Positions 9,095 through 17,428 of a DNA stretch of 64,000 bases are shown one piece after another. Source of the stretch: Allobosea sp. Root483D1 (GTDB lineage: Bacteria > Pseudomonadota > Alphaproteobacteria > Rhizobiales > Beijerinckiaceae); contig NZ_LMJW01000020.1 of assembly GCF_001429505.1 (NCBI RefSeq), positions 530,975 to 594,974 of the forward strand. The letters run 5' to 3'. The notes under the pieces were generated by a model, which did not search any database, was not told where the DNA came from, and worked only from the letters and a program-made list of their open reading frames with translations. Made by a program: the position numbers and the translations under genes. Numbering within the stretch: position 1 is the first letter of the stretch; each line of letters starts with the position of its first letter.

Positions 9095-10423
9095 GTGACC
9101 ACCGGCTTTGCGGCAATCCCGGCTTCCGGCAGCTATGTACTGCGCAATGCCAGGGCCCCTGCCTGCCTGGTCGAGGCCGGCAGCCTGGCGAGCGATCGTG
9201 ACGGCCTGGCGCTGCTCGACATCGCCGTCGAGGATGGCGTCATCGCCTCGATCCTGCCCGCCGGCACGCCCCCGCTCGATGCCGTAGCGGCGCTCGATCT
9301 CGATGGCGGCATCGTGCTGCCACGCTTGGTCGACGTCCACACCCATCTCGACAAGGGCCATATCTGGCCGCGCCGACCCAATCCGGATGGCAGCTTCATG
9401 GGGGCGCTGAGCTCCGTCGCGGCCGATCGGGATGCGAACTGGTCGGCCGGGGACGTGCGGGCGCGCATGGAATTCGGCCTGCGCTGTGCCTATGCCCATG
9501 GCACGGCGGCGATCCGCACCCATCTCGATTCGCTCAGCAAACAGATCGGCATCTCCTGGCCTGTCTATGCCGAACTCAGGGCCGAATGGGCCGGGCGGAT
9601 CGCATTGCAGGCCTCGCCGCTGTTCGGCATCGACGCTGTCGCCGATCCCGCGCATATGTCGGCGATCACGCGTGCCGTGACTGATCATGGCGACAGCCTG
9701 CTCGGCGCCGTCACCTATATGGTGCCGGAACTCGATGCCGCGCTCGATATGCTGTTCCGGACGGCGATCGAGCACGGCTTTGATCTCGATTTCCATGTCG
9801 ACGAGACCAACGATCCCTCGGCGCGCTCGCTCGAGCACATTGCAGATGCGGCGCTGCGCCATCGCTTCCAGGGCAGGATCCTTGCGGGCCATTGCTGCTC
9901 GCTCTCGCTGCAGCAGCCGCAGGACGAGGCGCGCATCATCGGCAAAGTGCGCGAGGCCGGCATCGCCGTGGTCTCGCTGCCGATGTGCAACATGTACCTG
10001 CAGGACCGCCAGCGCGGGCGCACACCGCGCTGGCGTGGTGTCACCGCGCTGCATGAGTTGAAGGCGGCGGGCGTGCCGGTGATGATCGCGTCCGACAACA
10101 CCCGCGACCCGTTCTACGCCTATGGCGATCTCGACCTCGCCGAGACGTTGCGCGAGGGCACCCGCATCCTCCAGCTCGATCACTCGGATCGGGATTGGAC
10201 GAAGGCGGTCGCTGCGACCCCGGCCGAGATCATGGGCCTCCCGGGCACCGGCCGCCTCGCAGCAGGTGGTCCCGCCGACCTGATCCTGACGCGCGCCCGC
10301 GACTGGACCGAATTCTTCGCCCGGCCGCAGGCCGACCGGACCGTATTGGTCAATGGCCGCGCCATCGACCGCGCCTTGCCCGATTACCGTGAACTCGATC
10401 ACCTCATGAGCCGCTCCGCATGA
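9095..10423 (+). CDS. Cytosine-deaminase-like amidohydrolase
   Basis: This 442-aa metal-dependent hydrolase is of the amidohydrolase superfamily, closest in motif pattern to CodA cytosine deaminase. It has VDVHTHLDKGHIWPR near residues 81-95 (HxH metal ligands), FHVDETND (third His and catalytic Glu), a GHC motif (LAGHCCSLS), and a distal SDNTRDPF Asp. The GTG start is preceded by GGGGAGA. The stop overlaps the next gene by 4 nt (ATGA), so it is translationally coupled to the FAD oxidase. That partner is not a normal pyrimidine-salvage gene, so the natural substrate may be another cyclic amide or amino-heterocycle. Confidence 0.85.
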   Translation: MTTGFAAIPASGSYVLRNARAPACLVEAGSLASDRDGLALLDIAVEDGVIASILPAGTPPLDAVAALDLDGGIVLPRLVDVHTHLDKGHIWPRRPNPDGSFMGALSSVAADRDANWSAGDVRARMEFGLRCAYAHGTAAIRTHLDSLSKQIGISWPVYAELRAEWAGRIALQASPLFGIDAVADPAHMSAITRAVTDHGDSLLGAVTYMVPELDAALDMLFRTAIEHGFDLDFHVDETNDPSARSLEHIADAALRHRFQGRILAGHCCSLSLQQPQDEARIIGKVREAGIAVVSLPMCNMYLQDRQRGRTPRWRGVTALHELKAAGVPVMIASDNTRDPFYAYGDLDLAETLREGTRILQLDHSDRDWTKAVAATPAEIMGLPGTGRLAAGGPADLILTRARDWTEFFARPQADRTVLVNGRAIDRALPDYRELDHLMSRSA

Positions 10424-11847
10424 CCGCACGCTACGATATCGACGCCCTGAAGCGCCGCCTGAACGGCATCCGCACCGAGGACAATCCGGGGCTGGTCAAG
10501 CAGAAGAGCCGCGACTTCTTCTGGTACTCGCCGAAGCTGAAGCGCCAGCTCGACCATGTCGTCGCCGACATCATCGTCTCGCCGGTGAGTGAGGCGCAGG
10601 TGCTGGAGACACTCTCGGCGGCGCATGCGCTCGGCATTCCCGTGACGCCGCGCGGCACCGGTACCGGCAATTACGGCCAAGCCATGCCGCTCTCAGGCGG
10701 CATCGTGCTCGACCTCTCCGGCTTCAACAAGGTGACGAGCATCGAGGCCGGGCGCTATGCCGCCGAGCCCGGCGCCGTGCTGGCCAAGATCGACCAGGAG
10801 ACGCGGGCCCATTCGCGCCAGGAGATCAGGCTTCATCCGTCGACCTATCACACGGCTTCGGTCGGCGGCTTCATCGCCGGCGGCTCCGGTGGTGTCGGCT
10901 CGATCAAATGGGGCGGCTTGCGCGACTGGGGCAACATCATCTCCCTGCGCGTCGCAACGATGGAGGGCACGCCACGCATCCTCGAACTCCAGGGCGATGA
11001 CCTGCACAAGGTCGCCCATGCCTATGGCACCAACGGCATCATCACTGAGGTCGAGATGCCGCTCGGCCCGGCCTATGCCTGGGTCGACGTCATCCTCGGT
11101 TTCGGCGAGCTGCGCGCGGCGACGGAATTCGCCAACGCGCTCGGTGAGCAGGACGGGCTGGCGCTGAAGAACCTCGCGGTGGTCGCCGCGCCCGCACCGC
11201 ACGACTATTTCCTGCGCCACAGGAAGTTCCTGCCGCGCGAAAGCCATTGCGTCCTGATCATGGTCGCCGACTTCGCAGTGGAGTCGATGCTCGCATTCGC
11301 ACGCCGCTTTGGCGGCTCGCAGCTGCTGATGCGTTCCGACAAGCTGACGGCGGAGGAAGCGAAGGGGCTGCCGCCGACCTTCGAGCTCGGCTGGAACCAC
11401 ACCACCTTGCGGGCGCTGCGGGTCGACCCGTCGATCACCTATCTGCAGGTGCTCTATCCCTTCCCGAACCAGGTCGATCTCGTCGACAAGATCCATGCCC
11501 GCTTCGGCGACGAGGTCACCTGCCATCTCGAATTCGTCCGCTTCGACGGCAAGATCACCTGCTTCGGCCTGCCGCTGGTGCGCTTCACCAGCGAGGAGCG
11601 GCTGGAGGAGATCATGGCGATCCATGAGGAGATGGGCGCACCGATCTTCAATCCGCATCGCTATACCCTGGAGGAGGGCGGGATGAAGCAGACCGACGAG
11701 GTCCAGCTCGCCTTCAAGCGCGAGGCCGATCCGCAGGGGCTGCTCAATCCCGGCAAGATGATCGCCTGGGAGGACCCGAACTACGACTACCGCTCCGGCA
11801 AGACCTTCCTGTTCCGCGCGCTCGGCGAAGCCGGCGTCGGCGCCTGA
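10420..11847 (+). CDS. FAD-binding oxidase (PCMH-type, GlcD-like)
   Basis: This 475-aa protein has an N-terminal PCMH-type FAD-binding domain: VSPVSEAQVLETL near residues 48-60, then PRGTGTGNYGQAMP and GGFIAGGSGGVGSI, the loops that wrap FAD. A C-terminal FAD-oxidase domain ends in LNPGKMIAWEDP. It resembles glycolate/lactate oxidase subunit D and related 2-hydroxyacid or alcohol oxidases. It overlaps the deaminase-like gene by 4 nt and is followed 7 nt later by a flavodoxin-fold reductase. The electron donor is not predictable. No iron-sulfur partner (GlcE/GlcF) is adjacent. Confidence 0.85.
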   Translation: MTARYDIDALKRRLNGIRTEDNPGLVKQKSRDFFWYSPKLKRQLDHVVADIIVSPVSEAQVLETLSAAHALGIPVTPRGTGTGNYGQAMPLSGGIVLDLSGFNKVTSIEAGRYAAEPGAVLAKIDQETRAHSRQEIRLHPSTYHTASVGGFIAGGSGGVGSIKWGGLRDWGNIISLRVATMEGTPRILELQGDDLHKVAHAYGTNGIITEVEMPLGPAYAWVDVILGFGELRAATEFANALGEQDGLALKNLAVVAAPAPHDYFLRHRKFLPRESHCVLIMVADFAVESMLAFARRFGGSQLLMRSDKLTAEEAKGLPPTFELGWNHTTLRALRVDPSITYLQVLYPFPNQVDLVDKIHARFGDEVTCHLEFVRFDGKITCFGLPLVRFTSEERLEEIMAIHEEMGAPIFNPHRYTLEEGGMKQTDEVQLAFKREADPQGLLNPGKMIAWEDPNYDYRSGKTFLFRALGEAGVGA

Positions 11848-11854
11848 GCCATCC

Positions 11855-12436
11855 ATGCGCGCACTCGTCCTCTACGCGCATCCCGATCCCGCGAGCTTCG
11901 GCGCGGCGGTGCACGAGACGCTCGTTTCGGGCCTGCGCCGGGCCGGGCATGAGGTCGACGATTGCGACCTCTATGCCGAAGGCTTCGACCCGGTTCTCAG
12001 CCGCGAAGAGCGCGTCGGCTATCATGATCTCGCCAGCAATCGAAGTTCAGTAGCCGGCTATGTCGAGCGCTTGCTTGCGGCGGAAGCGCTGTTTCTCTGC
12101 TTCCCGGTCTGGAACTATGGCTACCCGGCGATCATGAAAGGCTATTTCGACCGCGTCTTCCTGCCGGGCGTTTCGTTCAAGCTGGTCGACGGTTCGATCC
12201 GTCCCAATCTCTGGAATATTCGCCGGCTGACGACGGTGACGAGCTATGGCGGCTCGCGCTGGCGGACCTTTCTGATGGGCGATCCGCCACGCCGGCAGAT
12301 CAAGCGGGGCTTGCGGGCGGTCTGCCATCCGGCAGCGCGGGTGTCTTACCTGGCGCATTACGATATGAACTGTTCGACGCCACAGAGCCGCGCCGCTTTT
12401 CTCGCCAGGGTCGAGCAGGAAATCGCACGGATTTAA
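11855..12436 (+). CDS. NAD(P)H:quinone oxidoreductase, flavodoxin-like fold
   Basis: This 193-aa protein has the NQO1/KefF-type fold: an N-terminal VLYAHPDPASFGAAVHE (FMN/FAD phosphate loop), the central LFLCFPVWNYGYPAIMKGYFDRVF motif region, and a following loop TSYGGSRWRT. It likely carries out two-electron reduction of quinones or related electrophiles. It is the third gene of the operon starting at 9095. The assignment to the family is good; the physiological substrate is unknown. Confidence 0.88.
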   Translation: MRALVLYAHPDPASFGAAVHETLVSGLRRAGHEVDDCDLYAEGFDPVLSREERVGYHDLASNRSSVAGYVERLLAAEALFLCFPVWNYGYPAIMKGYFDRVFLPGVSFKLVDGSIRPNLWNIRRLTTVTSYGGSRWRTFLMGDPPRRQIKRGLRAVCHPAARVSYLAHYDMNCSTPQSRAAFLARVEQEIARI

Positions 12437-12445
12437 GAGCCTGTC

Positions 12446-12457
12446 TGACAATTGTCA
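12446..12457. promoter_or_regulatory. Perfect palindrome, candidate MarR operator
   Basis: TGACAATTGTCA is a perfect 12-bp palindrome in the gap before the MarR-family gene, 73 nt upstream of its ATG. MarR proteins usually bind such palindromes and autoregulate. The match of site to regulator is inferred from position only. Confidence 0.5.
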
Positions 12458-12529
12458 TCGGCCTGTCATGAAGGCAGGCGATTGCACAGCCGGCGAAAAG
12501 TATCCGCAACCTTTTCCAAGGGCCGGCTC

Positions 12530-13003
12530 ATGACCAAGTCCCTCGAAAAAAGCGTCGGCCGGGCTCTGCTGGTGACGGCGCGACTACACAGGGCACGGAT
12601 GGGCGAGAGGCTCAACGCGCTCGGGCTCTTTCCAGGCCAGGAGCAGGCGCTGAAATCATTGCAAAGCGCGCCGATGACGATGGGCGAGCTCGCGATCTTG
12701 CTGCGGGTCAAGCCGCCGACGGTCTCGAAGACCATTGGCCGGCTCTCGCTGCAGGGCCTGGTCACCCGCGAGGGCGGCGGCCGCGACGGCCGGCTGGTGC
12801 AGGTCGCGCTGACCGAGAATGGCCAGAAGACTGCGGCGGCGCTCGATGCGGTCTGGAATCAGGTCGAGGAAGAGCTGCTCGAGAAACTCGATGCCAAGGA
12901 GCGCAAGCAATTGCGCAAGTTGCTGCGCAAGGCGGCAAAGGGCCTGTCGAAGGCCGGTGCCGATGTCGAAGACGCCGATGACGAGGCTGAAGACGCGGCC
13001 TGA
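12530..13003 (+). CDS. MarR-family transcriptional regulator
   Basis: This 157-aa winged-helix protein has the recognition region MGELAILLRVKPPTVSKTIG near residues 47-66, followed by the beta-wing VTREGGGRDGRLVQVALT. The dimerisation helices are at both ends. The C-terminus is a lysine-rich then acidic tail (DVEDADDEAEDAA). The ATG giving MTKSLEKS was chosen over an upstream ATG because the homology starts there. A perfect palindrome 73 nt upstream suggests autoregulation; the preceding quinone reductase operon is a plausible target. Confidence 0.9.
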   Translation: MTKSLEKSVGRALLVTARLHRARMGERLNALGLFPGQEQALKSLQSAPMTMGELAILLRVKPPTVSKTIGRLSLQGLVTREGGGRDGRLVQVALTENGQKTAAALDAVWNQVEEELLEKLDAKERKQLRKLLRKAAKGLSKAGADVEDADDEAEDAA

Positions 13004-13058
13004 TATCGGGCGCGTCGGCAGCATGACTCGCATGCGCTGAGAGGCTGGTTTCAAGTCT

Positions 13059-13070
13059 TAAATCGGTTCA
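13059..13070. promoter_or_regulatory. LacI-type operator-like site
   Basis: TTAAATCGGTTC contains AATCGGTT, a match to the AANCGNTT core of many LacI-family operators. It lies ~140 nt upstream of the DMT exporter gene. Similar cores occur at 22934-22941, 29958-29965 and 31996-32003. It could instead be part of the neighbouring palindromic repeat unit. Confidence 0.3.
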
Positions 13071-13091
13071 TCTATGTCTCGTCATTCCTCC

Positions 13092-13142
13092 AGAGCATGC
13101 TCCGCAAAAGTGGGGACCACTTTTGCGATGAGAGCATGCTCC
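13092..13142. repeat. Intergenic palindromic repeat, family A (copy 2)
   Basis: The inner arms GCAAAAGTGG and CCACTTTTGC form a perfect 10-bp stem around a 3-nt loop. They are flanked by two copies of the self-complementary GAGCATGCTC. It has the same design as the copies at 4310, 14146 and 48295. It lies upstream of the DMT exporter gene. Confidence 0.75.
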
Positions 13143-13207
13143 AACATTATGGGTTGGCGCGAATTCTGATCGATCGACCGTTTCGGTCGATCGGAAAGCG
13201 CGCCAGC

Positions 13208-14143
13208 ATGACGAGACGCTCAGCCTTGTCGGCCGCTCCCGCTCCGCTTCCGGATACGCGCCGGACACGCCTGACCGCCATCGCCTTGATGAGTGGAGCG
13301 ATCGTCTGCTTCTCGCTGCTCGATGCCTGCGCGAAATGGCTCGGCGGCACGATGCACCCGATGCAGGTGGTGCTGGCGCGCTATCTGGTCAGCGTCGCGC
13401 TGGTCTCGCTCCTGCTCAATCCCTGGAGCCATCCGGGCATCACCCGGACCAAGCGGCCCTGGCTGCAGGGCTTCCGCTCGCTGCTGCTGCTCGGCTCGAC
13501 GGCGCTGAACTTTGTCGCGCTGCAATATCTGCAGCTGGCCGAGACGGTCTCGATCATGTTCGCAGCGCCTCTGCTGGTCGCGCTGGTGGCCGGGCCATTG
13601 CTCGGGGAATGGGCCGGCCCGCGCCGGCTGATCGCGATCGGCGTCGGCTTCCTCGGCGTCCTCGTGGTGACGCGGCCGGGGCTGGGCGGCCTGCACCCGG
13701 CGGCGCTGCTCAGCGTCTGCGGCTGCTTCTGCTACGCCTTCTACGCTTTGTCGACGCGGATGCTGGCTTCGAGCGATTCACCGCAGACGACGATGTTCTA
13801 TTCCGGCATCGGCGGGGTGGTGATCATGCTGCCCTTGCTGCCGCTGTACTGGTCGTGGCCGGCCGACTGGCGGAGTTGGCTCCTGATGGGCGGCACCGGC
13901 TTCTTCGGGGCGGTCGGCCACTGGCTGTTGATCCTGGCGCATCAGCGGGCGCCGGCGACGATCCTGGCGCCGTTCATCTATTCGCAGATCGTCTGGATGA
14001 TCCTGCTCGGCTGGTTCGTCTTCGGCCAGATCCCCGACCGCTTCACCTTCATCGGCGCAGGGATCGTCATCGCGTCGGGGCTCTATCTGCTCTATCGCGA
14101 GCGTGTCCGGGCCGTGCCCGAAGGCTCGGCCCGGCTCGATTGA
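13208..14143 (+). CDS. EamA/DMT-family membrane transporter
   Basis: This 311-aa integral membrane protein has ten predicted hydrophobic helices arranged as two EamA repeats (first ~25-150, second ~165-295). The first repeat begins GAIVCFSLLDACAKWLGG, typical of the RhaT/RarD-like exporters of the drug/metabolite superfamily. The ATG giving MTRRSALS was chosen; an earlier in-frame ATG falls in the palindromic repeat. Substrate is unknown. It stands alone between MarR and a convergent dehydrogenase gene. Confidence 0.88.
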   Translation: MTRRSALSAAPAPLPDTRRTRLTAIALMSGAIVCFSLLDACAKWLGGTMHPMQVVLARYLVSVALVSLLLNPWSHPGITRTKRPWLQGFRSLLLLGSTALNFVALQYLQLAETVSIMFAAPLLVALVAGPLLGEWAGPRRLIAIGVGFLGVLVVTRPGLGGLHPAALLSVCGCFCYAFYALSTRMLASSDSPQTTMFYSGIGGVVIMLPLLPLYWSWPADWRSWLLMGGTGFFGAVGHWLLILAHQRAPATILAPFIYSQIVWMILLGWFVFGQIPDRFTFIGAGIVIASGLYLLYRERVRAVPEGSARLD

Positions 14144-14145
14144 CC

Positions 14146-14196
14146 AGAGCAGGATGCGAAAAAGTGGAAACCGGCTTTTCGCAGAAATCCTGCTCT
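14146..14196. repeat. Intergenic palindromic repeat, family A (copy 3)
   Basis: The outer arms are AGAGCAGGAT and ATCCTGCTCT and the inner arms GCGAAAA and TTTTCGC, around a loop with GTGGAAACCGG. It begins three bases after the stop of the transporter gene and may help terminate it. Confidence 0.75.
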
Positions 14197-14220
14197 AACT
14201 CTTAGAATCGATCAGGTTTT

Positions 14221-14251
14221 ATGATTTTTGATCGGCTCGATCCAAAATCAT
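14221..14251. terminator. Long AT-rich hairpin between convergent genes
   Basis: The arms at 14221-14234 and 14238-14251 pair over 14 bp with a single mismatch and a 3-nt loop (GCT). It lies between the convergent transporter and dehydrogenase genes, directly after a family-A repeat, and could act as a bidirectional terminator or be a second module of that repeat. Confidence 0.45.
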
Positions 14252-14391
14252 CGTGATTTAGGCACGGCCCTTGAAGCTTCCATCCGTGGATGGAGGCCAT
14301 GATGACGGTTTTGCACCGCAACTGGCTACCGGCGGCTCCGTTCGGCACAATCGTGGTCCGGGCGTGTCCCGCCATGGCACGGGCGCTCGCG

Positions 14392-15294
14392 TCAGCCGAG
14401 CGAGACCTTGCTCTGCCCGGCGACGAAATCCGAGAGCATCGGCACATAGTCCTCGCCCTTGCCGCTGGCGACGGCCGCCGCATAGACGTTCTTGACCGCT
14501 CCACCGACCGGATTGGGAACGCCGGCGGCGTTGGCGAGGCTCTCCAGATAGCGGACATCCTTCAGCGCGTTGGAAAGCGTGAACTTGTGTGCATCCGGAT
14601 CGCGCTCGAGCACGTATTGCATGAAGGTCCGGTAGAAACCGCACTCCATGCGCCCGCCGGTGATGACGCTGTCGAAGGTCTGCGGGGTGATGCCGACCTT
14701 CTGCGCCAGGGTCAGAGCCTCGGCGTAGATCGCGCCGTAGCCGAGGGAGAGGAAGTTGTTGAGCAGTTTCATCTTGTGGCCGTCGCCGACCGGGCCGAGA
14801 TGGACGATCTTCTGGGCCCAGGCTTCGCAGACCGGGCGGATGCGCTCGAAAACCGCGCTGTCGGCGCCAATCATCGTCGAGAGTTGACCGAGCTTAGCTT
14901 GGGCGGGCGTCCCGCCCAGCGGAGCGTCACAGAGGTGCAGGCCCATGGCAGCGAGCCGTTCCGCCAGAGCGATCGTCGAGACCGGGTCGGAAGTCGAGCA
15001 GTCGACGATGATCGTGCCGGGCCTGGAGCCGGCGGCGATGCCGTTGGGGCCGCCCACGACCTGCTCGACCTGCGGCGAGCCGGTGACGCAGAGGAAGATG
15101 ATGCTCGCCTTCTCGGCGAGCTCCTTCGGCGTGGCGGCTTCCGCCGCGCCCGCCGCCTTGAGCTCCTCGACCGGCCGACGATTGCGATGGCCCATGACCG
15201 TGAGAGGGAAGCCTTTGGCGAGAATGCAGCTCGCCATGCCCTGACCCATGTACCCGACGCCGATGAAGCCGATCGATTCTTTAGTCGTGCTCAT
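14392..15294 (-). CDS. 3-hydroxyisobutyrate-dehydrogenase-family reductase (GarR-like)
   Basis: This 300-aa protein is of the beta-hydroxyacid dehydrogenase family (tartronate semialdehyde reductase / 3-hydroxyisobutyrate dehydrogenase). It has an N-terminal NAD(P) fingerprint GFIGVGYMGQGMA (residues 9-21), a substrate loop DAPLGGTPAQAKLGQL, and the catalytic Lys region GHKMKLLNNFLSLG. The usual substrate loop is DAPVSGG; here the Ser is missing (DAPLGG), which may shift specificity. It is divergent from the LacI regulator at 15399, which probably controls it. It could reduce tartronate semialdehyde to glycerate, but this is inference. Confidence 0.85.
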   Translation of the reverse strand: MSTTKESIGFIGVGYMGQGMASCILAKGFPLTVMGHRNRRPVEELKAAGAAEAATPKELAEKASIIFLCVTGSPQVEQVVGGPNGIAAGSRPGTIIVDCSTSDPVSTIALAERLAAMGLHLCDAPLGGTPAQAKLGQLSTMIGADSAVFERIRPVCEAWAQKIVHLGPVGDGHKMKLLNNFLSLGYGAIYAEALTLAQKVGITPQTFDSVITGGRMECGFYRTFMQYVLERDPDAHKFTLSNALKDVRYLESLANAAGVPNPVGGAVKNVYAAAVASGKGEDYVPMLSDFVAGQSKVSLG

Positions 15295-15398
15295 CTTCAG
15301 TTTCTCCGAAATCTATGAGATGGAACAAGGTAATGCGGAACGATTTGGCCAAGAACTGGTTGAATGCATCGGCTTCTAGGCTTCAGGAGAAGCGTTTG

Positions 15399-16484
15399 AT
15401 GGCGAATGACGGACACTCGCGCGATCCCTCGGGAGCAGGGAAGGCGGGTGTGAGACCCGGTGGGCGCGGGCGCGTAACCTTGCAGATCATCGCCGATCGG
15501 CTGGAGGTCTCGACCGCGACCGTCTCGCTTGCCTTGCGCGAAAGCCCGCTGGTGGCCGACGGCACGCGCCTGCGCGTACAACAGATCGCGCGAGAGATGG
15601 GCTACAGTTACAACCGTAGCGCGGCCTCGCTGCGGACCGACAGGACCAATATCCTCGGCGTCGGCTTCCACGACATCACCAATCCCTATTTTGCCGAGCT
15701 GCTCGCGGCGATCGAGGAGACGGCGGCCGCGCATGGCCGCTCGATCCTGCTCGGCACCTATGCTGAGAACCTGCAGCGGCAGGAGCGTGTCCTCACCACG
15801 CTCAAGGAATACCGCCCCGACGGCATGATCATCTGTCCGGCCGGCGGCACCACGGCCGAGACATTGCAGCACCTGTTGGCGGCGCAGGTGCCGCTGGTGC
15901 AGCTCTCGCGCGAAATTCCCGGCATCGGGCTCGACTTCGTCGGTTCGGACGACCGGCACGGCACGGTGCTCGCCGTCGAGCACCTGCTCGCGCTCGGCCA
16001 TCGCCGCATCGCTTTCCTCGGCGAGAGCCCGCTGATCTCGACCGGCCGCAACCGCTACCGCGGCTATTGCGAGACGCTGGCCAAGCACGGCCTGCCGCTC
16101 GATCCGGTGATCGTCTATTCGGCCTATGGCACGCGCGAGAACGGGCTCAAGGGCGTCCAGAAGGTGCTCGACGCGGCGAATCCGCCGACCGCCGCGGTTT
16201 GCTTCAACGATCTCACCGCCTTCGGCGCCATGCTCGGCCTGCGCCATCGCGGGCTCGAGGCCGGCAGCGATTTCTCGCTGATCGGCTGCGACGACGTGCA
16301 GGAAGCGGCGCAATGGTATCCGGGGCTGACCACCGTCAAGAACTTCCAGGACGAGATGGGCCGCAAGACCGCGGAGATGCTGATCCGCCGGATCGCCGAC
16401 CCGTCCGCACCGCCGCAGCGTGTGGTGCTGACGCCGGAGTTGGTCGTGCGCGGGACCACGGCGCCGCCGAAGGCGGCGCGCTGA
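15399..16484 (+). CDS. LacI-family transcriptional regulator
   Basis: At 361 aa, it has an N-terminal LacI helix-turn-helix (VTLQIIADRLEVSTATVSLA, about residues 26-45) and hinge (AREMGYSYNRSAASLRT), followed by a periplasmic-binding-protein-like sensor domain (NILGVGFHDITNPYFAEL to the C-terminus). The ATG preceded by AGGAGA was chosen over one 84 nt earlier. It is divergent from the GarR-like gene and convergent, with a 4-nt gap, with the LtnD-like gene. It probably senses a sugar or sugar acid and controls the 14-32 kb locus. Confidence 0.92.
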   Translation: MANDGHSRDPSGAGKAGVRPGGRGRVTLQIIADRLEVSTATVSLALRESPLVADGTRLRVQQIAREMGYSYNRSAASLRTDRTNILGVGFHDITNPYFAELLAAIEETAAAHGRSILLGTYAENLQRQERVLTTLKEYRPDGMIICPAGGTTAETLQHLLAAQVPLVQLSREIPGIGLDFVGSDDRHGTVLAVEHLLALGHRRIAFLGESPLISTGRNRYRGYCETLAKHGLPLDPVIVYSAYGTRENGLKGVQKVLDAANPPTAAVCFNDLTAFGAMLGLRHRGLEAGSDFSLIGCDDVQEAAQWYPGLTTVKNFQDEMGRKTAEMLIRRIADPSAPPQRVVLTPELVVRGTTAPPKAAR

Positions 16485-16488
16485 GGCT

Positions 16489-17379
16489 TCAGATATCATT
16501 GTCCGGCTTGCGGTTCAGCGCCCGGTAAGCACGCACCACATGCGAGTCGTCGCGCCCGCCATGGCCGAGGCCGGAGGCGGCGAGGAACATCTGGTGTGCG
16601 GCTGCGGCGATCGGCAAGGCCGCCTTTGCGGCACGGCCGGCATCGAGGACGATGCCGAGGTCCTTGACGAAGATGTCGACGGCGCTGGCGACCGGCGGCT
16701 CGTCTTCGAGCATGCGCGGGCCGCGATCCTTCAGCATCCAGGACGAGGCGGCCGAGCCGCCCATGATCTCGAACAGCACCGCGCCGTCGATACCGGCCTT
16801 CTGCGCCAGCGAGAGCGCTTCCGCCGCGACCGCGATATGGACGCCGCAGAGCAACTGGTTGACGGTCTTCACCGTCGCGCCCTGGCCCGGCTTCTCGCCG
16901 ACATGGAAGACCTTGTCGCCCATCGCGTCGAGCACGGGTCTGGCCTTGGCGAAGCTCTCCGCGGGAGTGCCGGCCATGATCGTGAGCGTGCCGCCCTGAG
17001 CGCCCTTGACGCCGCCCGAGACCGGCGCATCGACGAAGTGCCGGCCTGTCTTCGTCACGGCCTCGGCGATGGCCTCGACCTCGCCCGGCGGGCAGGTCGC
17101 CATCAGGATGACGGTTGCGCCGGGGCCCAACGCAGCGAGCGCGCCGGCGTCGAACAGGACCGAGCGGGCCTGCGCGGCGTTCACGACCATCAGTACGAGC
17201 GTGTCGGCATCCTCTGCTGCTGCGGCGGCGCTGTCGGCGGCGTGGCCACCGGCTGCCACGAGCGCGGTTCGCGCGCTCTCCCTCATGTCGAAACCGGTGA
17301 CGTGGAACTGACGCTTGACGAGATTTTCGGCCATCGGCGCGCCCATGGCGCCGAGCCCGACGAAGGCGATGGAAGTCAC
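16489..17379 (-). CDS. L-threonate-dehydrogenase-like NAD-dependent oxidoreductase
   Basis: This 296-aa protein is of the same beta-hydroxyacid dehydrogenase family as the 14392 gene but of the LtnD type. It has AFVGLGAMGAPMAENL at the N-terminus, the canonical DAPVSGGVKGAQGGTL substrate loop, the K-T-VNQLLCG catalytic lysine region, and the C-terminal KDLGIVLDAGR. The GTG at 17379 is preferred; a GTG at 17412 is in frame but lies within a GGCGGC/GCCGCC hairpin. It is the last gene of the ABC-transporter operon. LtnD oxidises L-threonate in four-carbon acid catabolism; the true substrate here is not proven. Confidence 0.87.
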   Translation of the reverse strand: MTSIAFVGLGAMGAPMAENLVKRQFHVTGFDMRESARTALVAAGGHAADSAAAAAEDADTLVLMVVNAAQARSVLFDAGALAALGPGATVILMATCPPGEVEAIAEAVTKTGRHFVDAPVSGGVKGAQGGTLTIMAGTPAESFAKARPVLDAMGDKVFHVGEKPGQGATVKTVNQLLCGVHIAVAAEALSLAQKAGIDGAVLFEIMGGSAASSWMLKDRGPRMLEDEPPVASAVDIFVKDLGIVLDAGRAAKAALPIAAAAHQMFLAASGLGHGGRDDSHVVRAYRALNRKPDNDI

Positions 17380-17428
17380 GTGTGTTGGCCTTGGTGATGA
17401 GGCAGGCGGCACAGCCGCCCGCCGGGAG

